From contig CP064978.1 in assembly GCA_016699515.1 (NCBI GenBank), forward strand, positions 558,001 to 622,000: a stretch of DNA of 64,000 nt, read 5' to 3'. Below, in pieces: positions 1 to 8,601 of the stretch. The DNA comes from Candidatus Peregrinibacteria bacterium. Lineage in GTDB: Bacteria; Patescibacteriota; Gracilibacteria; UM-FILTER-43-11. The notes under the pieces were generated by a model, which was not told the origin of the DNA, did no database searches, and was given only the letters and a program-made list of their open reading frames with translations. Position numbers and translations under genes: made by a program. How positions within the stretch are numbered: the stretch's first letter is position 1; the number at the start of each line of letters is the position of its first letter.

Positions 1-82
1 TTTAAAGTTCAGATAATAGTCTGTACTTACGAACAGCGAAATGAGCACGAGCAATGTGATAAAAATGGGGAGTTTTCCCATG

Positions 83-629
83 TTATTTCTTTTTTACTTG
101 AGTGAAATCGAGTTCGACCGGCGTTTCACGGTCGAAGATGGAAACCAGCACTTTTACCTTTCCTTTTTCGGCATCTACCTGGCCCACCACTCCATCGTAA
201 TTGGAAAAAGGCCCGCTGCTGATGGTGACCGGTTCGCCCACGCGGAAGTCAATTTTGAATTTGGGCTGTTCTTCTCCCACGCGTTTTTCGATGATTCCAA
301 ATTCTTCGGGGGTTACGGGAACCGGAATGTTCCCCGCACCCACGAACCCGGTCACGTTGGGCGTGTTTCGCACGACATACCACGAATAATCGGTTACAAT
401 CATATCAACCAAAACATAACCGGGGAAAATGCGTTTTTTTTCTTGAGTTGGTTCGCCGCGCTTAATAACAATTTGACTTTCTTTTGGCACTTTTACATCA
501 AAAATATAGTCTTGCATGTTGAACGCATCAATTCTTTGACGTAGCGCCTTTTCTACTTGCGTCTTCGTAACCCGAATACGTGTGCAATACGTACCAGTTT
601 CTTTGGGTATTTTTAGCTTGTTTTCCCAT
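83..629 (-). CDS. nusG: Transcription antitermination factor NusG (frame broken)
   Basis: NusG binds RNA polymerase and couples it to Rho or the ribosome. The NGN domain starts with MGKQAKNTQRNWYV and HTYSGYE, and continues with FPGYVLV and the PNVTGFVG turn. The C-terminal KOW domain carries VGEPVTISSGPFSNYDG. The reading frame breaks near 557-558, where one extra base separates the first ~25 residues from the remaining ~155; removing it gives one normal-length NusG. The gene follows secE on the same strand, the classic secE-nusG order; rplK would be expected next, beyond the left edge. The family call is secure. The frame break is most likely a read error because both halves keep conserved sequence. 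Confidence 0.93.
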
Positions 630-650
630 AAGTAAGCGTTAAATTAAAAT

Positions 651-836
651 TTAAAGTGAAATGAGCCATTGATAGCCCTTGGCCAAAAGCCCATCCACCA
701 GCCCGAGCACGGCTGCACTAATGACTACAAAAACCAAGACGATGATCGATAAACGAATGGCTTGGTTACGGGTGGGCCAAGTGACGCTGTGAAGCTCTTG
801 CAAACTGTTTTTAAAGTAAGATTTGAGTTGTTTCAT
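651..836 (-). CDS. secE: Protein translocase subunit SecE
   Basis: Small essential subunit of the SecYEG channel. The 61 residues show the SecE layout: an amphipathic start (LKSYFKNSLQELHSVTW) with the conserved VTWPTR motif, then one membrane helix rich in I, V and L from about residue 28 to 52. The length is typical of single-helix bacterial SecE. It lies directly upstream of nusG, 21 bases away, as in most bacteria. The leader in front of it holds three inverted repeats, annotated separately. Confidence 0.95.
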   Translation of the reverse strand: MKQLKSYFKNSLQELHSVTWPTRNQAIRLSIIVLVFVVISAAVLGLVDGLLAKGYQWLISL

Positions 837-852
837 GGGAATGATTTAAATC

Positions 853-958
853 GAGCAATCTTAAAAGGCCCGCTCAGGACCCGATTGCTCCCGGACTATA
901 CCACTTTTTTGGTCCGGTTGGCAATACCATATTTATTCACTCCAACGTGGTATTGCTC
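853..958 (-). promoter_or_regulatory. Leader of secE with three inverted repeats that can pair alternatively
   Basis: Between the LOG-family gene and secE there are three perfect inverted repeats: GAGCAATC 853-860 with GATTGCTC 883-890, CCGGAC 891-896 with GTCCGG 912-917, and GCAATACCA 921-929 with TGGTATTGC 948-956. GAGCAAT at 853-859 can instead pair with ATTGCTC at 952-958, enclosing the whole region, so the local and long-range folds exclude each other. This could be an attenuator or ribosomal-protein-type leader for secE-nusG, or a terminator of the LOG gene. No U-tract follows the hairpins on the minus strand, and I could not match a known riboswitch. Confidence 0.45.
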
Positions 959-989
959 ATTCCAAAATTCATCAACGTTATGGGCTGAC

Positions 990-1616
990 TTAAGCCTGAC
1001 ACACAATGTGTTTGCCTGGCAAATGAGCGTGTAAATTCATTCCGGTGATGCGGTCATCTTCGGTAACGGGATTGGGGAACTGCCCGATGGCTTCGAGCAC
1101 CTTTTTTACTAACTCTTGAGGATTTTGGTCAGTGACAATCCGTTCGTTCATTTCGCGGTTACACATTTTCAGGATCTCGCCGATGTGGTCGGAAATTCCC
1201 CCGCTTTCTTCTAAAATTCCTACCACTTTACCTTCGTCGTAGGCAATAGTGAATTCATTCAATGTTCCAATGCCTCCGCCCACAATCACAATGGCGTCCA
1301 CACTACGGATGTTGATGATATCGCGCTCCATTAGGCCTAGGCCCGTGTACAGAATAATGTCGTAGTACTCGGTTGGTGAATGATACAAATCAATGTGTTC
1401 CCGTTCGCTGAAGGCCGGTGAAATTCCCATCACGAATCCCCCATTTTTGGGGGCTCCGAAAGCGGCTTCGTCGGGTAATCCCGGGCAAGCCCCGCTCACT
1501 AAAATACAATCGCTTTCGGCAATGTGGTGCCCTAGTTCGATCGCTTGATTGATGTTTTTTTGATTGTGCAGGGTGGGGCCTTGCGCCGATCCCATCACTC
1601 CAATGCGTTTTTTCAT
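990..1616 (-). CDS. LOG-family protein (Rossmann-fold, nucleotide-binding)
   Basis: A 208-residue SLOG/LOG-superfamily protein. The start MKKRIGVMGSAQG is the first strand and glycine loop, VSGACPGLPDEAAFGA is the second nucleotide-binding segment, and VGGGIGTLNEFTIAYDEGK corresponds to the PGGxGTxxE motif, with the first position being V-G-G-G instead of PGG. Related proteins include cytokinin-riboside monophosphate phosphoribohydrolases (LOG) and the TIGR00725-type group of unknown substrate; it looks closer to the latter. It stands alone between rpsA-like and secE genes, so context does not define a substrate. The family is well supported; the enzymatic role is not. Confidence 0.8.
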   Translation of the reverse strand: MKKRIGVMGSAQGPTLHNQKNINQAIELGHHIAESDCILVSGACPGLPDEAAFGAPKNGGFVMGISPAFSEREHIDLYHSPTEYYDIILYTGLGLMERDIINIRSVDAIVIVGGGIGTLNEFTIAYDEGKVVGILEESGGISDHIGEILKMCNREMNERIVTDQNPQELVKKVLEAIGQFPNPVTEDDRITGMNLHAHLPGKHIVCQA

Positions 1617-1671
1617 ACGTTTATTTTTTATTTCCGATCATTATATCATTTTTTTTGGAATTAGTCCATTC

Positions 1672-1743
1672 TTAAAAAGGGTGTAGCTTACAGGGTGTAG
1701 GGCGTAGAAAATCTATTGCCCACACCCTAAGAACTACACCCTT
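1672..1743 (-). terminator. Double-hairpin terminator after the S1-domain gene
   Basis: AAGGGTGTAG at 1677-1686 pairs with CTACACCCTT at 1734-1743. Inside it, AGGGTGT 1692-1698 plus GGGC 1700-1703 pair with GCCC 1718-1721 plus ACACCCT 1722-1728. Read on the minus strand the outer stem runs into a short T-tract at 1672-1678, which fits a factor-independent terminator 15 bases after the rpsA-like stop codon. Confidence 0.7.
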
Positions 1744-1758
1744 GTGCTTAGCACTTTT

Positions 1759-2948
1759 TTACTCTTCTTCGGTCATTTCTTTTTCTCCGGCTTCCACTTG
1801 TTCTTCTTCGTGGGCTAATTCCGCTTTAATTTCTTCTTTGGTAGCCTCTTCGGTTGCAATAACCGGATGTTTTTTAAGACTCAATCCAATACGATGCTCT
1901 TCGCGGTCAATGTTGATTACGGTTGCAGTGACCTCGTCTCCAATGGACAGAAACTCCTTAGGATCTTCCACTTTTTGATCCGAAATTTCGGACAAATGAA
2001 TGAGTCCGTTGATGTCGTCTTCCAATTGTACAAAAGCTCCAAATTGTGAGAAGCGATTGATCACTCCTTTTACCTTGGTTCCCAATGGGTATTTCTTGGC
2101 AATTTCTTCCCATGGATCTGGCATGAGGCGTTTCATACTCAACGAAAGCTTGTCTTTTCGATTCCGATAATCTCCACATCCACTTTGTCCCCTACTTTGG
2201 CGTATTGATGTGGGTTGGAAACGTGGCCCCAAGCGATTTCGGAAATGTGAACGAGCCCTTCCAGTCCATCGAAGGTTACGAAAATACCGAATTTCACCAC
2301 GCCACTCACGGTTCCGCTGACGCGTGTTCCCATTTCGAGTTTCTTGAGTGCTTCGGTTGATTGAGATTGTAAAGCGGCTTTTTCGGATAAGATCATCTTG
2401 TTGCCTTCCTGGTCCAGGTTGATCACTTTTACATGGAATTTTTGACCAATCAGCCGTTTTAGACGTAATAAAATTTGGTTGGCGTCGGCTCCGTCGACCC
2501 GTGGGTAATGCACGGGGGCCAATTGAGAAACCGGAATAAACCCTTTGATCCCGTCTACGTCCAATAGTAAACCTCCTTTGTTGGCTTCGTTCACGGTGAC
2601 TTCGACGATTGTGCCTTCTTTGAAGGCCTTTTCGAAGCGGTCCCAAGCGGTGGCTTGCGACGCTTTTCGGAGTGAAAGCACCACCATTCCATCTTCATTT
2701 TCGTCTTCGACGACCACGGCGGTTACTTCGTCGCCTACTTTCAGGTCCTTCATGGTGCCGGCGCTGTCGCTGGTTTCGGTACCGGAAATAATTCCCACGG
2801 CCACCCCGTTTAGGTCGACCACCACGCGATTCTTTTTAAGGCTAATGACTTCGCCGGTGATCACACTGCCTAGCTCGGGTTTTTGAAAGTCTTTTGAGTT
2901 GTTCAAAAGATCTTCCATAGTGATTGTTGGATCAATAATTTTAAACAT
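1759..2948 (-). CDS. rpsA: Ribosomal protein S1-like protein with four S1 domains (frame broken)
   Basis: An RNA-binding protein made of four tandem S1 (OB-fold) domains, about 395 residues once joined. Repeat landmarks are GSVITGEVISLKKNRVVVDL, EGTIVEVTVNEANKGGLLLD, GTRVSGTVSGVVKFGIFVTF with GLVHISEIAW, and GTKVKGVINRFSQFGAFVQL with GLIHLSEIS. A Glu-rich tail ends the protein. The frame breaks near 2151-2158, at the end of domain 3, where one base is missing between IIGIEK and LSLSMKRL. S1 helps mRNA bind the 30S subunit; a four-domain form is usual outside Proteobacteria. The terminator downstream and a hairpin upstream suggest a single-gene transcript. Confidence 0.9.
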
Positions 2949-3173
2949 AGAAAAAAATTTGGCAGATGGTTAATGAATAGAATCTCTTCTAGTTGGCTGC
3001 CTTCTGCCTTGGCGCACCCCTAAAAAAGCCCATACAGTTTAAAAGGCTTTTTTGTTTAGGTCAAGGTGATTTATTTTAGATTTAAGATTGTAGATTTTAG
3101 CGGTAGCCTTCCTAGCCTGAGGCGGAGGGTTATTTTTCACCGTTGGTTTGATTATATCCAAAAAAATTTTTTG
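2949..3173. other. Intergenic stretch with hairpin and AT-rich repeat
   Basis: No gene is seen here. A 9-bp inverted repeat, AAAAAAGCC 3022-3030 with GGCTTTTTT 3045-3053, could terminate transcription in either direction. TTTAGATTTAAGATTGTAGATTTTAG around 3075-3100 is a copy of an AT-rich repeat also found at 4297-4340. A short GC-rich CCTGAGGCGG word lies near 3116, also found near 48695. Confidence 0.5.
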
Positions 3174-3200
3174 TAAAAAAAGACCCCGCTTGGCGGGGTC
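3174..3200 (-). terminator. Factor-independent terminator of the gene at 3249-4220
   Basis: GACCCCGC 3182-3189, loop TTG, GCGGGGTC 3193-3200, followed on the minus strand by a run of seven Ts (plus-strand As up to 3181). An 8-bp GC-rich stem with a U-tract is a textbook intrinsic terminator. Confidence 0.85.
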
Positions 3201-3248
3201 AAAGAAAAAATAAAAATTAAAGAAAGCTAAAGTTCAAAGACCAAGTCT

Positions 3249-4220
3249 TTAGCCCCTTAGCCAGAGCACCGCGCCACGATCATTACGCCGACTGCCCGCA
3301 CATTCGCTGGTGACGCGAGCGTACCCATAAGAAGGAAAGAAATCCACGACATCCACATGAGCGTAATAAGATGTTATGTCGTCAGGACATTCAAGCATTG
3401 CCCATCGCCGTTCGTTTCTATTTGGACTCGCTACATAATCCGCGCCAGTAACAGCCTCAGAAGCAGCTATAAGACCCTTTTTTTTGTGGCCTGCATCCGC
3501 TGGGACATGATACCCAGCCGCTTTTACAGCTCGTACAATTTCAACAGCTTTTGCCCATTGACCCGATTCTTGAGCCATGGCATCGGGATGGAATAAAAGT
3601 TTTAGTTCACCTCTGTCATTCCATCTTGCATTTACAATTTCTTGACTTCTTTGACGGATGGCAAGCTCACCATTTTCGTATACTCCAACTAAGCAAGCCC
3701 CTTTACCTGCTTTATCGCCTGTTAGTTGCGATAATTCTACAGCCTTTTTCAACAGGGCTGTTTCATTAGCCAGCAATCTTCCTTGAACGGCTTCCCATGA
3801 TTGTCCAGCAGTTTTGTCTTGTTTTAATGACGCTTGATATGCGTCTTCATCAGCATTATCATCAATCTGAACAATTCCACGATCAAAATCTTGTCTCATT
3901 GATTCAAGACAAGCTTTTTCTACATCATTTAGTTTTTCCAAAGTCTCGCTATTAGCTGGCGCTACGGGTTCTTCTATCACTTCATCAGAATTTTCAGTTC
4001 CACTAAAACCTGTTAATTTAGCAGCCTCCCTTCTAACAGCCGCGACCATTGCGTCACGGTCATCTTCTTTACGTAGTGGTAGGGCTTCTTTGCCCAAATC
4101 GTCAACAGTAACATCAGGAGTATTCGCCAATCTTACCAAAACACCTCTTGCATCTTCTTCAAGGGTTTTCCTTTCTGTACGCCGATCTTCAACAGTCATT
4201 GTTCTTGTAAATTGTTTCAT
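3249..4220 (-). CDS. Hypothetical protein, 323 residues
   Basis: I do not recognise this protein. Residues 1-150 are charged and likely partly helical (MTVEDRRTERKTLEEDARG at the start; acidic stretch with VEKACLESMRQDFDRG). The second half looks folded: QSWEAVQGRLLANETALL, GACLVGVYENGE, ARWNDRGELKLLFHPDA, and a C-terminal YYAHVDVVDFFPSYGYARV ending in RNDRGAVLWLRG. There is no signal peptide and no membrane segment, so it is probably cytoplasmic. It has its own promoter and terminator. The unusual tryptophan- and arginine-rich end may be worth a profile search. Confidence 0.7.
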   Translation of the reverse strand: MKQFTRTMTVEDRRTERKTLEEDARGVLVRLANTPDVTVDDLGKEALPLRKEDDRDAMVAAVRREAAKLTGFSGTENSDEVIEEPVAPANSETLEKLNDVEKACLESMRQDFDRGIVQIDDNADEDAYQASLKQDKTAGQSWEAVQGRLLANETALLKKAVELSQLTGDKAGKGACLVGVYENGELAIRQRSQEIVNARWNDRGELKLLFHPDAMAQESGQWAKAVEIVRAVKAAGYHVPADAGHKKKGLIAASEAVTGADYVASPNRNERRWAMLECPDDITSYYAHVDVVDFFPSYGYARVTSECAGSRRNDRGAVLWLRG

Positions 4221-4251
4221 GGTTATTTTGCTATATTAAAATTATGGGGGC

Positions 4252-4280
4252 ACTATAACTACACAAGCCTGATTTGTCAA
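4252..4280 (-). promoter_or_regulatory. Sigma70-type promoter for the gene at 3249-4220
   Basis: On the minus strand TTGACA (plus 4275-4280) and TATAGT (plus 4252-4257) are separated by exactly 17 bases, about 30 bases upstream of the ATG at 4220. The -35 region overlaps a possible rightward TTGTCA (4274-4279) with ATTATA at 4297-4302, also 17 bases apart, for the genes starting at 4364; a divergent shared promoter is therefore possible. Confidence 0.7.
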
Positions 4281-4296
4281 CTTAAAATTTAGGAAG

Positions 4297-4340
4297 ATTA
4301 TAGATTTTAGATTCAAGATTTTAGATTGTAGATTTAAGAT
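4297..4340. repeat. AT-rich iterated intergenic repeat (AGATTTTAGATT type)
   Basis: A run of near-identical 6-8 base words (TAGATTTTAGATTCAAGATT and so on) between divergent genes; a second copy lies near 3075-3100. Such stretches recur in intergenic DNA through the window. Confidence 0.6.
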
Positions 4341-4363
4341 CAGGGTGTGGGTAACTAAGTTTT

Positions 4364-4717
4364 ATGATTATTCAACTCATTCGCAGTGAGCCGATTTCTA
4401 AGCATCGCTTAGCTGAGCTTGCTAAAAACACATTCGGAGACATGATCAAGGCTGTGGTTGATGTTGAGCGTGAATTGATGGCGGTTGATATGGAGCTTCA
4501 TGCAGATGGGGAAATGTACTTGATTGAAAATGGCTCAGAGCAAGCGAATCTTTGGGGGATTAATTTGCACCCCGGCCAATCCGATGAGCATTTCGTAGAG
4601 TTTGATTCTTTAATTAATATGAGACCCTTTCAGGGTAATCGGTCGCGTGGAGTTGAGGATAAAGACACTCAAGAACAAATCATTAAGCTTGTTAACACAT
4701 TAGTTACGAATGATTAA
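4364..4717 (+). CDS. DUF5674-type protein
   Basis: A 117-residue soluble protein, recognised as DUF5674-like from its start MIIQLIRSEPISKHRLAELAKNTFG... and the segment DMIKAVVDVERELMAVDMELHADGE followed by QANLWGINLHPGQSDEHFVEF and INMRPFQGNRSRGVED. The family is common in Candidate Phyla Radiation genomes and has no known function. The last bases overlap the start of the next gene by 8 bases, so the pair is almost certainly co-transcribed and may act together, in a toxin-antitoxin-like arrangement that remains speculative. Confidence 0.75.
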   Translation: MIIQLIRSEPISKHRLAELAKNTFGDMIKAVVDVERELMAVDMELHADGEMYLIENGSEQANLWGINLHPGQSDEHFVEFDSLINMRPFQGNRSRGVEDKDTQEQIIKLVNTLVTND

Positions 4718-5042
4718 GTTGAAACATAAAGATTTGGCCGCTGGGCGGTGGCAAACTCTTGGTTTGATCGATCAGTTGGCACATATTGGCAGTGAGGTTG
4801 GTCGAACTGCTAAGTGGCAAAATGTAGATCAAGAGCGCGCTGATCAAGCATTTGAACGCGCTTTAGAATTATTTTACTTAATCATTGCAGACCCTCGTTG
4901 GAAAAAACGATTAAAAGAGATTGTTCGTGCCAAAGAGCTGTTTTGTGGGGCTTATCTCAATCATCCACAGTTCAATACAACGCTACAGGATTTAGATCGA
5001 TATTTTATGCAGTTTGCATTAATGCGAAATAGTCGTCGCTAA
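4710..5042 (+). CDS. Small partner protein of the DUF5674 gene
   Basis: A 110-residue, mostly helical, soluble protein (KHKDLAAGRWQTLGLIDQLA, ERALELFYLIIADPRWKKRL, LKEIVRAKELFCGAYLNHP). The start codon lies inside the end of the DUF5674 gene, indicating translational coupling. It is of a type repeatedly seen beside DUF5674 in related genomes; no function is known. Its stop codon overlaps the convergent end of recF by 4 bases. Confidence 0.7.
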   Translation: MIKLKHKDLAAGRWQTLGLIDQLAHIGSEVGRTAKWQNVDQERADQAFERALELFYLIIADPRWKKRLKEIVRAKELFCGAYLNHPQFNTTLQDLDRYFMQFALMRNSRR

Positions 5043-6150
5043 CTTTTAATTATTTCCCCTTCTTTTACTTTATAGATGATTTTTTCCCCTTCTACCACGT
5101 CTAAAAATGCTTCGTGGGTGGTGGTGATGAAGGTTTGAATGCCTGCAATTTCTTTAAAAAGAATGCGCTGACGGGCGTCATCCAGTTCCGAGAAAACGTC
5201 GTCGAGCAACAGCACGGGTGTTTCGCCCGTTTGAGCTTTGATCAGATCGATTTCGGCAAATTTAAGCGTAAGCATTGCGCTACGCCATTCCCCCGCGATG
5301 CAAACGAGGCCATGTTTTTTCCCTGACAACTGAACTCCAGGTCATCGCGGTGAGGGCCTTTTTCGGTAAAGCCCGTTTGCAGATCGCGCAGCCGGTTTTG
5401 GGTCAAAAGTTCGTAGTAGTCGTTCTCCTTTATGTTGGCAGGGACGCTGGGAAGGTATTGCAAACAAAAATGCTCGCTGCGCTCCGAAAGCACCCGATAT
5501 CGCTCTAAAATTCCTTGATTAAGCGCTTGGATTCCGTCGACCCGCTTGGCGATCAACGTGGAGCCTAGCTGAGCCAAAGCTTGATCCCAAAAGTCCAATT
5601 CGTGCAGCTGTTTGGGCGAGGCTCCTCCTTTTTCGATCGATAGACGTTTTAGTAATGCGTTTCGTTGTTTCAGCACGGCTGCGTAGCGGAGTGAATCTTC
5701 CAGGTAGGCGGGATCCAATTGCGAAAGCAACACATCCAAATATCGGCGACGGTTGGCCGGGGCTCCTTGAATTAAATTGATGTCATCCGGCGAAAAAAAC
5801 ACTACTTTCAGGTGGCCGATGTATTCGACCGCTTTTTTAATGATCCCCTGCCTTTTTAAGGTTTTTTTGATCGGACCTTTGGTGACAATCAACTCAAAAA
5901 AATCAACCTCATGCCCGTTTTCTACGTACGTTTCCAATCTGCAAAATGTTTCATCAAACCCAATGAAATCTTCATTTTCGTGGGTACGAAATGACTTGGA
6001 AATTCCCAATAAATAGATTGCTTCGAGCAGATTGGTTTTTCCATGTCCGTTTGGGCCTACGAACGCGTATGTGGTTACGGCAGGATCCCATTCCAGTTGT
6101 ACGGGTTTTAGATTTCTAAACCCGGTGATTTTTAAGTTTTTTAATCTCAA
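5039..6150 (-). CDS. recF: DNA replication and repair protein RecF (frame broken)
   Basis: RecF is an ABC-type ATPase that helps load RecA at gaps. The N-terminus MRLKNLKITGFRNLKPVQ and Walker A GPNGHGKTNLLEAIY are diagnostic, as are FSPDDINLIQGAPANRRRYLD and HLKVVFF. The distal part has GEWRSAMLTLKFAE, corresponding to the signature loop, and Walker B PVLLLDDVFSELD. The frame is broken at 5290-5296 in a C-run (G-run on the coding strand), one base short; joining gives about 370 residues, normal for RecF. It is divergent from the M23/SLH gene. Confidence 0.93.
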
Positions 6151-6236
6151 AGGGGTTGCACGCTATTGGTTGATTATTGCAGGGGTGGCTGGGCAATCAA
6201 TGACACAACTTAAGACTTTTAACTCACACCATTCTA

Positions 6237-6245
6237 TGGTATAAT
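6237..6245 (+). promoter_or_regulatory. Extended -10 promoter for the M23/SLH gene
   Basis: TGG followed directly by a perfect TATAAT (6240-6245) forms an extended -10 element (TGnTATAAT). No good -35 is seen 17 bases upstream, which is tolerated with an extended -10. The ATG of the downstream gene is at 6278. Confidence 0.65.
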
Positions 6246-6277
6246 ATTAAGATTTACTTCAAAAAATAAACAACACA

Positions 6278-8507
6278 ATGGCATTCAAAGTAAAAAAAAT
6301 CAGAAAGCGTCCTCATTATAGAGCAAAAAAAGCTCCCGAGAAGTCAAAAGCACCGATGCCGTGGTATCAAGTGGTTGCGTTGGTGGTGTTTACCTTTGGG
6401 TTGATGGGGCTTGTGTATCAGGCCGAGCAATTTGGAGTATGGTTTAAGGCTAGTGTTCTTCAGGCTCCTTTGCCGTTCGACGGAACCGTTATGCCGGTGG
6501 AAAAAGTGCCCAATTGGGTGACCTGGGGGGGCGATGCCGATACCCATTATGCGGATATTCCGCCTCGCAATTAATTGATTTACCTCCTTACGACCTGAAC
6601 GCGATGAGCGTTCCGATTGAAGATTTGGTTTGGGGTGATCCCGATTCGGATCGGATTCGGAATATTAAAATTACCTATGCCGTGGTGTATTTAGGTCGAT
6701 ACGATCTTACCAGTGAAGAAGAGGTGGGTAGCCATTTGGCGGTGGATATTAAAATACCCCTTGGCACTCCCTTGCGCTCGATCGCCAATGGACGCGTGAG
6801 TAAAATTTCTTTGGGAAGCGCCGGCTTTGGGCATCATGTTGTGATTGAACACCCCAATGTGCCCGACCCCAAGAATCCCGGGCGAACCACTACTCTGTAT
6901 TCTTCGTATAGTCATATGGACCTGGTGAATGTGGTGGAAGGACAAACGGTGATTAAGGGCGAGCGCATCGGTACTAGTGGCAGTACCGGAACCGCCACCA
7001 CGCCCCATGTGCATTTTCAATTGGATATTGCGGATGCCCCTTGGCATCCTTACTGGCCTTTTACTTCGGCCGAAGCTTCGGCGAGCGGCTTATTTTTTTT
7101 ACGGCGGTGAACGGTTTAAATCTTGATAAAGCAAAACAATATACCCTTCACCCCATTCGTTACGTTCAACAATACCTCAATTGGAGTCCAACCGGTGAAC
7201 CCACACCCACCGAACCGACACCCGTTGAACCGACGCCCACCGAACCGACGCCCGTTGAACCGACGCCCGTTGAACCCACTCCCACTGAGCCGGTTCAACC
7301 CGTTGAACCCCCCGCTGTAGAACCGGTGATTTTGGCGGAAAATCCCGATCAAAAGGCGGAATTGTTTGACTTTGTGATGACCAGTCAGGAGGTGGCAATG
7401 GTGAATAATGGGATCCCCATTACTGTTGCAGATCCTTCGAATCAACTGGCTCAGCTGAGCAATGATGCTGAAATTGATGTTGAATTGAGTGGAGTCGGCA
7501 CTTTGGTGAAACGCTCTTTCTTAAAAACCGATTTTAACCGTGGAACCATTAAAGTGGTGGTTCGAAGCGCGCAAGCCGGTGATTCGATTGTGCGTGTGGG
7601 CAAAAGCTATCACAAGGTAACGTTTGTGGATGGGATTAACCCTGTTGCACGTTTGAGCGTTGAGCATGACGGCTATTTTCAAACCTCCGTTCCTGAGACC
7701 GTTAAAATAGTGGCTTTGGACGGCGATGGCAAACGTGCGCCGGTTGTTAGCTTTGGAGGATCCATTGCAGTTGGCTTTTTGCAAGGATCCGGAATGCTTG
7801 AGCCCGCGTCTTTAGAGCCTTCGGACTTTGTTAATGGAGTAGCAACGGTTCGAGTGACCATTGCCGATGGGTCTACCCCTGTACGTTTGCGTGCCCATGG
7901 CGGAGCCTTAGTGGGCGAAAGCGAGCTGCTGGCTATGGAGCCAAAAGCTATTTTTTCTGACATTGATTATAATCACCCTCACTATGCTGCCATTAAGTAC
8001 TTAAAGGAGCACAACATTATTGCCGGTTATAGCGATGGCACCTTTAAACCCAGTCAAACCGTTAATCGTGTTGAGGCTCTCAAAATGCTGATGCTGGCCT
8101 TTAATGTGTCCGTATCGGACACCGTACCGGTTTCATTTGCCGATACCGAATCAGGGGCGTGGTATCTTCCTACGCTGTCGTCCGCTTTGCAGCACGATAT
8201 TGTGAAAGGGTACCCCGATGGTACGTTTAAACCGGCTCAAATCGTTAATAAGGCGGAATATTTAAAAATCCTTTTTCGCACCAATCAAATGACGCCCACC
8301 AAGGAGGTAGCGATCTCTCCGTACGTTGATGTGCCGATTGGAGAATGGTATACCGGTTATGCATTTATGGCTAATCAGATGAACCTGCTGGATGATGCAG
8401 ACCATCTGTACCCCGAAAATGGAATGACGCGCGCCGGAGTGGCTGAAACGATTTTCCGCCTTAAAATGATTCAAGAAAATGGTTTGGTAGCTTACGATCG
8501 CCCCTAA
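6278..8507 (+). CDS. M23 peptidase with proline-rich linker and S-layer homology repeats (frame broken twice)
   Basis: A surface protein of about 740 residues once joined. A basic cytoplasmic start and one membrane helix (VVALVVFTFGLMGLVYQ) anchor it. The M23 (LytM-type) endopeptidase domain follows, with zinc-ligand motifs SHLAVDIKIPLGTPL and, later, HVHFQLD. Then come a PTEPTPVEP linker, a region of beta-rich sequence, and three SLH repeats (IFSDIDYNHPHYAAIKYL, GYSDGTFKPSQTVNRVEAL, GYPDGTFKPAQIVNKAEYL). Frame breaks lie at 6566-6569 and in a T-run at 7093-7100, which should be 9 Ts. It may trim peptidoglycan while held to the cell wall by SLH. The domains are certain; single-polypeptide status depends on correcting both breaks. 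Confidence 0.88.
7198..7320 (+). repeat. In-frame tandem repeat coding a Pro-Thr/Val-Glu linker
   Basis: Alternating 12-base units encode PTEPTPVEPTPTEP and so on between the peptidase and the SLH part of the surface protein. It is a low-complexity linker, likely to vary in unit number between strains. Confidence 0.85.
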
Positions 8508-8541
8508 TTCAACCCTTGATCCAGGATGTGCTTCACCTTTT

Positions 8542-8570
8542 AAAAACACCCGCCTACGGCGGGTGTTTTT
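8542..8570. terminator. Bidirectional terminator between convergent genes
   Basis: AAAAACACCCGCC 8542-8554, loop TAC, GGCGGGTGTTTTT 8558-8570: a perfect 13-bp stem with A- and T-tracts on its two sides. It can end both the rightward M23/SLH transcript and the leftward coiled-coil transcript. Confidence 0.9.
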
Positions 8571-8601
8571 GGTTGAGGTGTGAATGATTACCGGTTCCGA
8601 T

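Noticed and set aside
41..544. A plus-strand frame of 167 codons opposite nusG
   Set aside because: It is antisense to the conserved KOW and NGN sequence of NusG and has no recognisable domain.
3249..4220. Assignment of the 323-residue protein to DUF4256
   Set aside because: A few positions (SWEAVQGRL near the middle) recall that family, but the C-terminal motifs do not align, so it was left as hypothetical.
7198..7320. Regular short repeats resembling a CRISPR array
   Set aside because: The units are in-frame, code a Pro/Glu/Thr linker, and there are no unique spacers of constant length. No cas gene is seen. No CRISPR array was found in the window.
7116..7445. Minus-strand frame rich in Gly/Arg repeats
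   Set aside because: It is the antisense of the PTEP tandem repeat that codes the linker of the M23/SLH protein.
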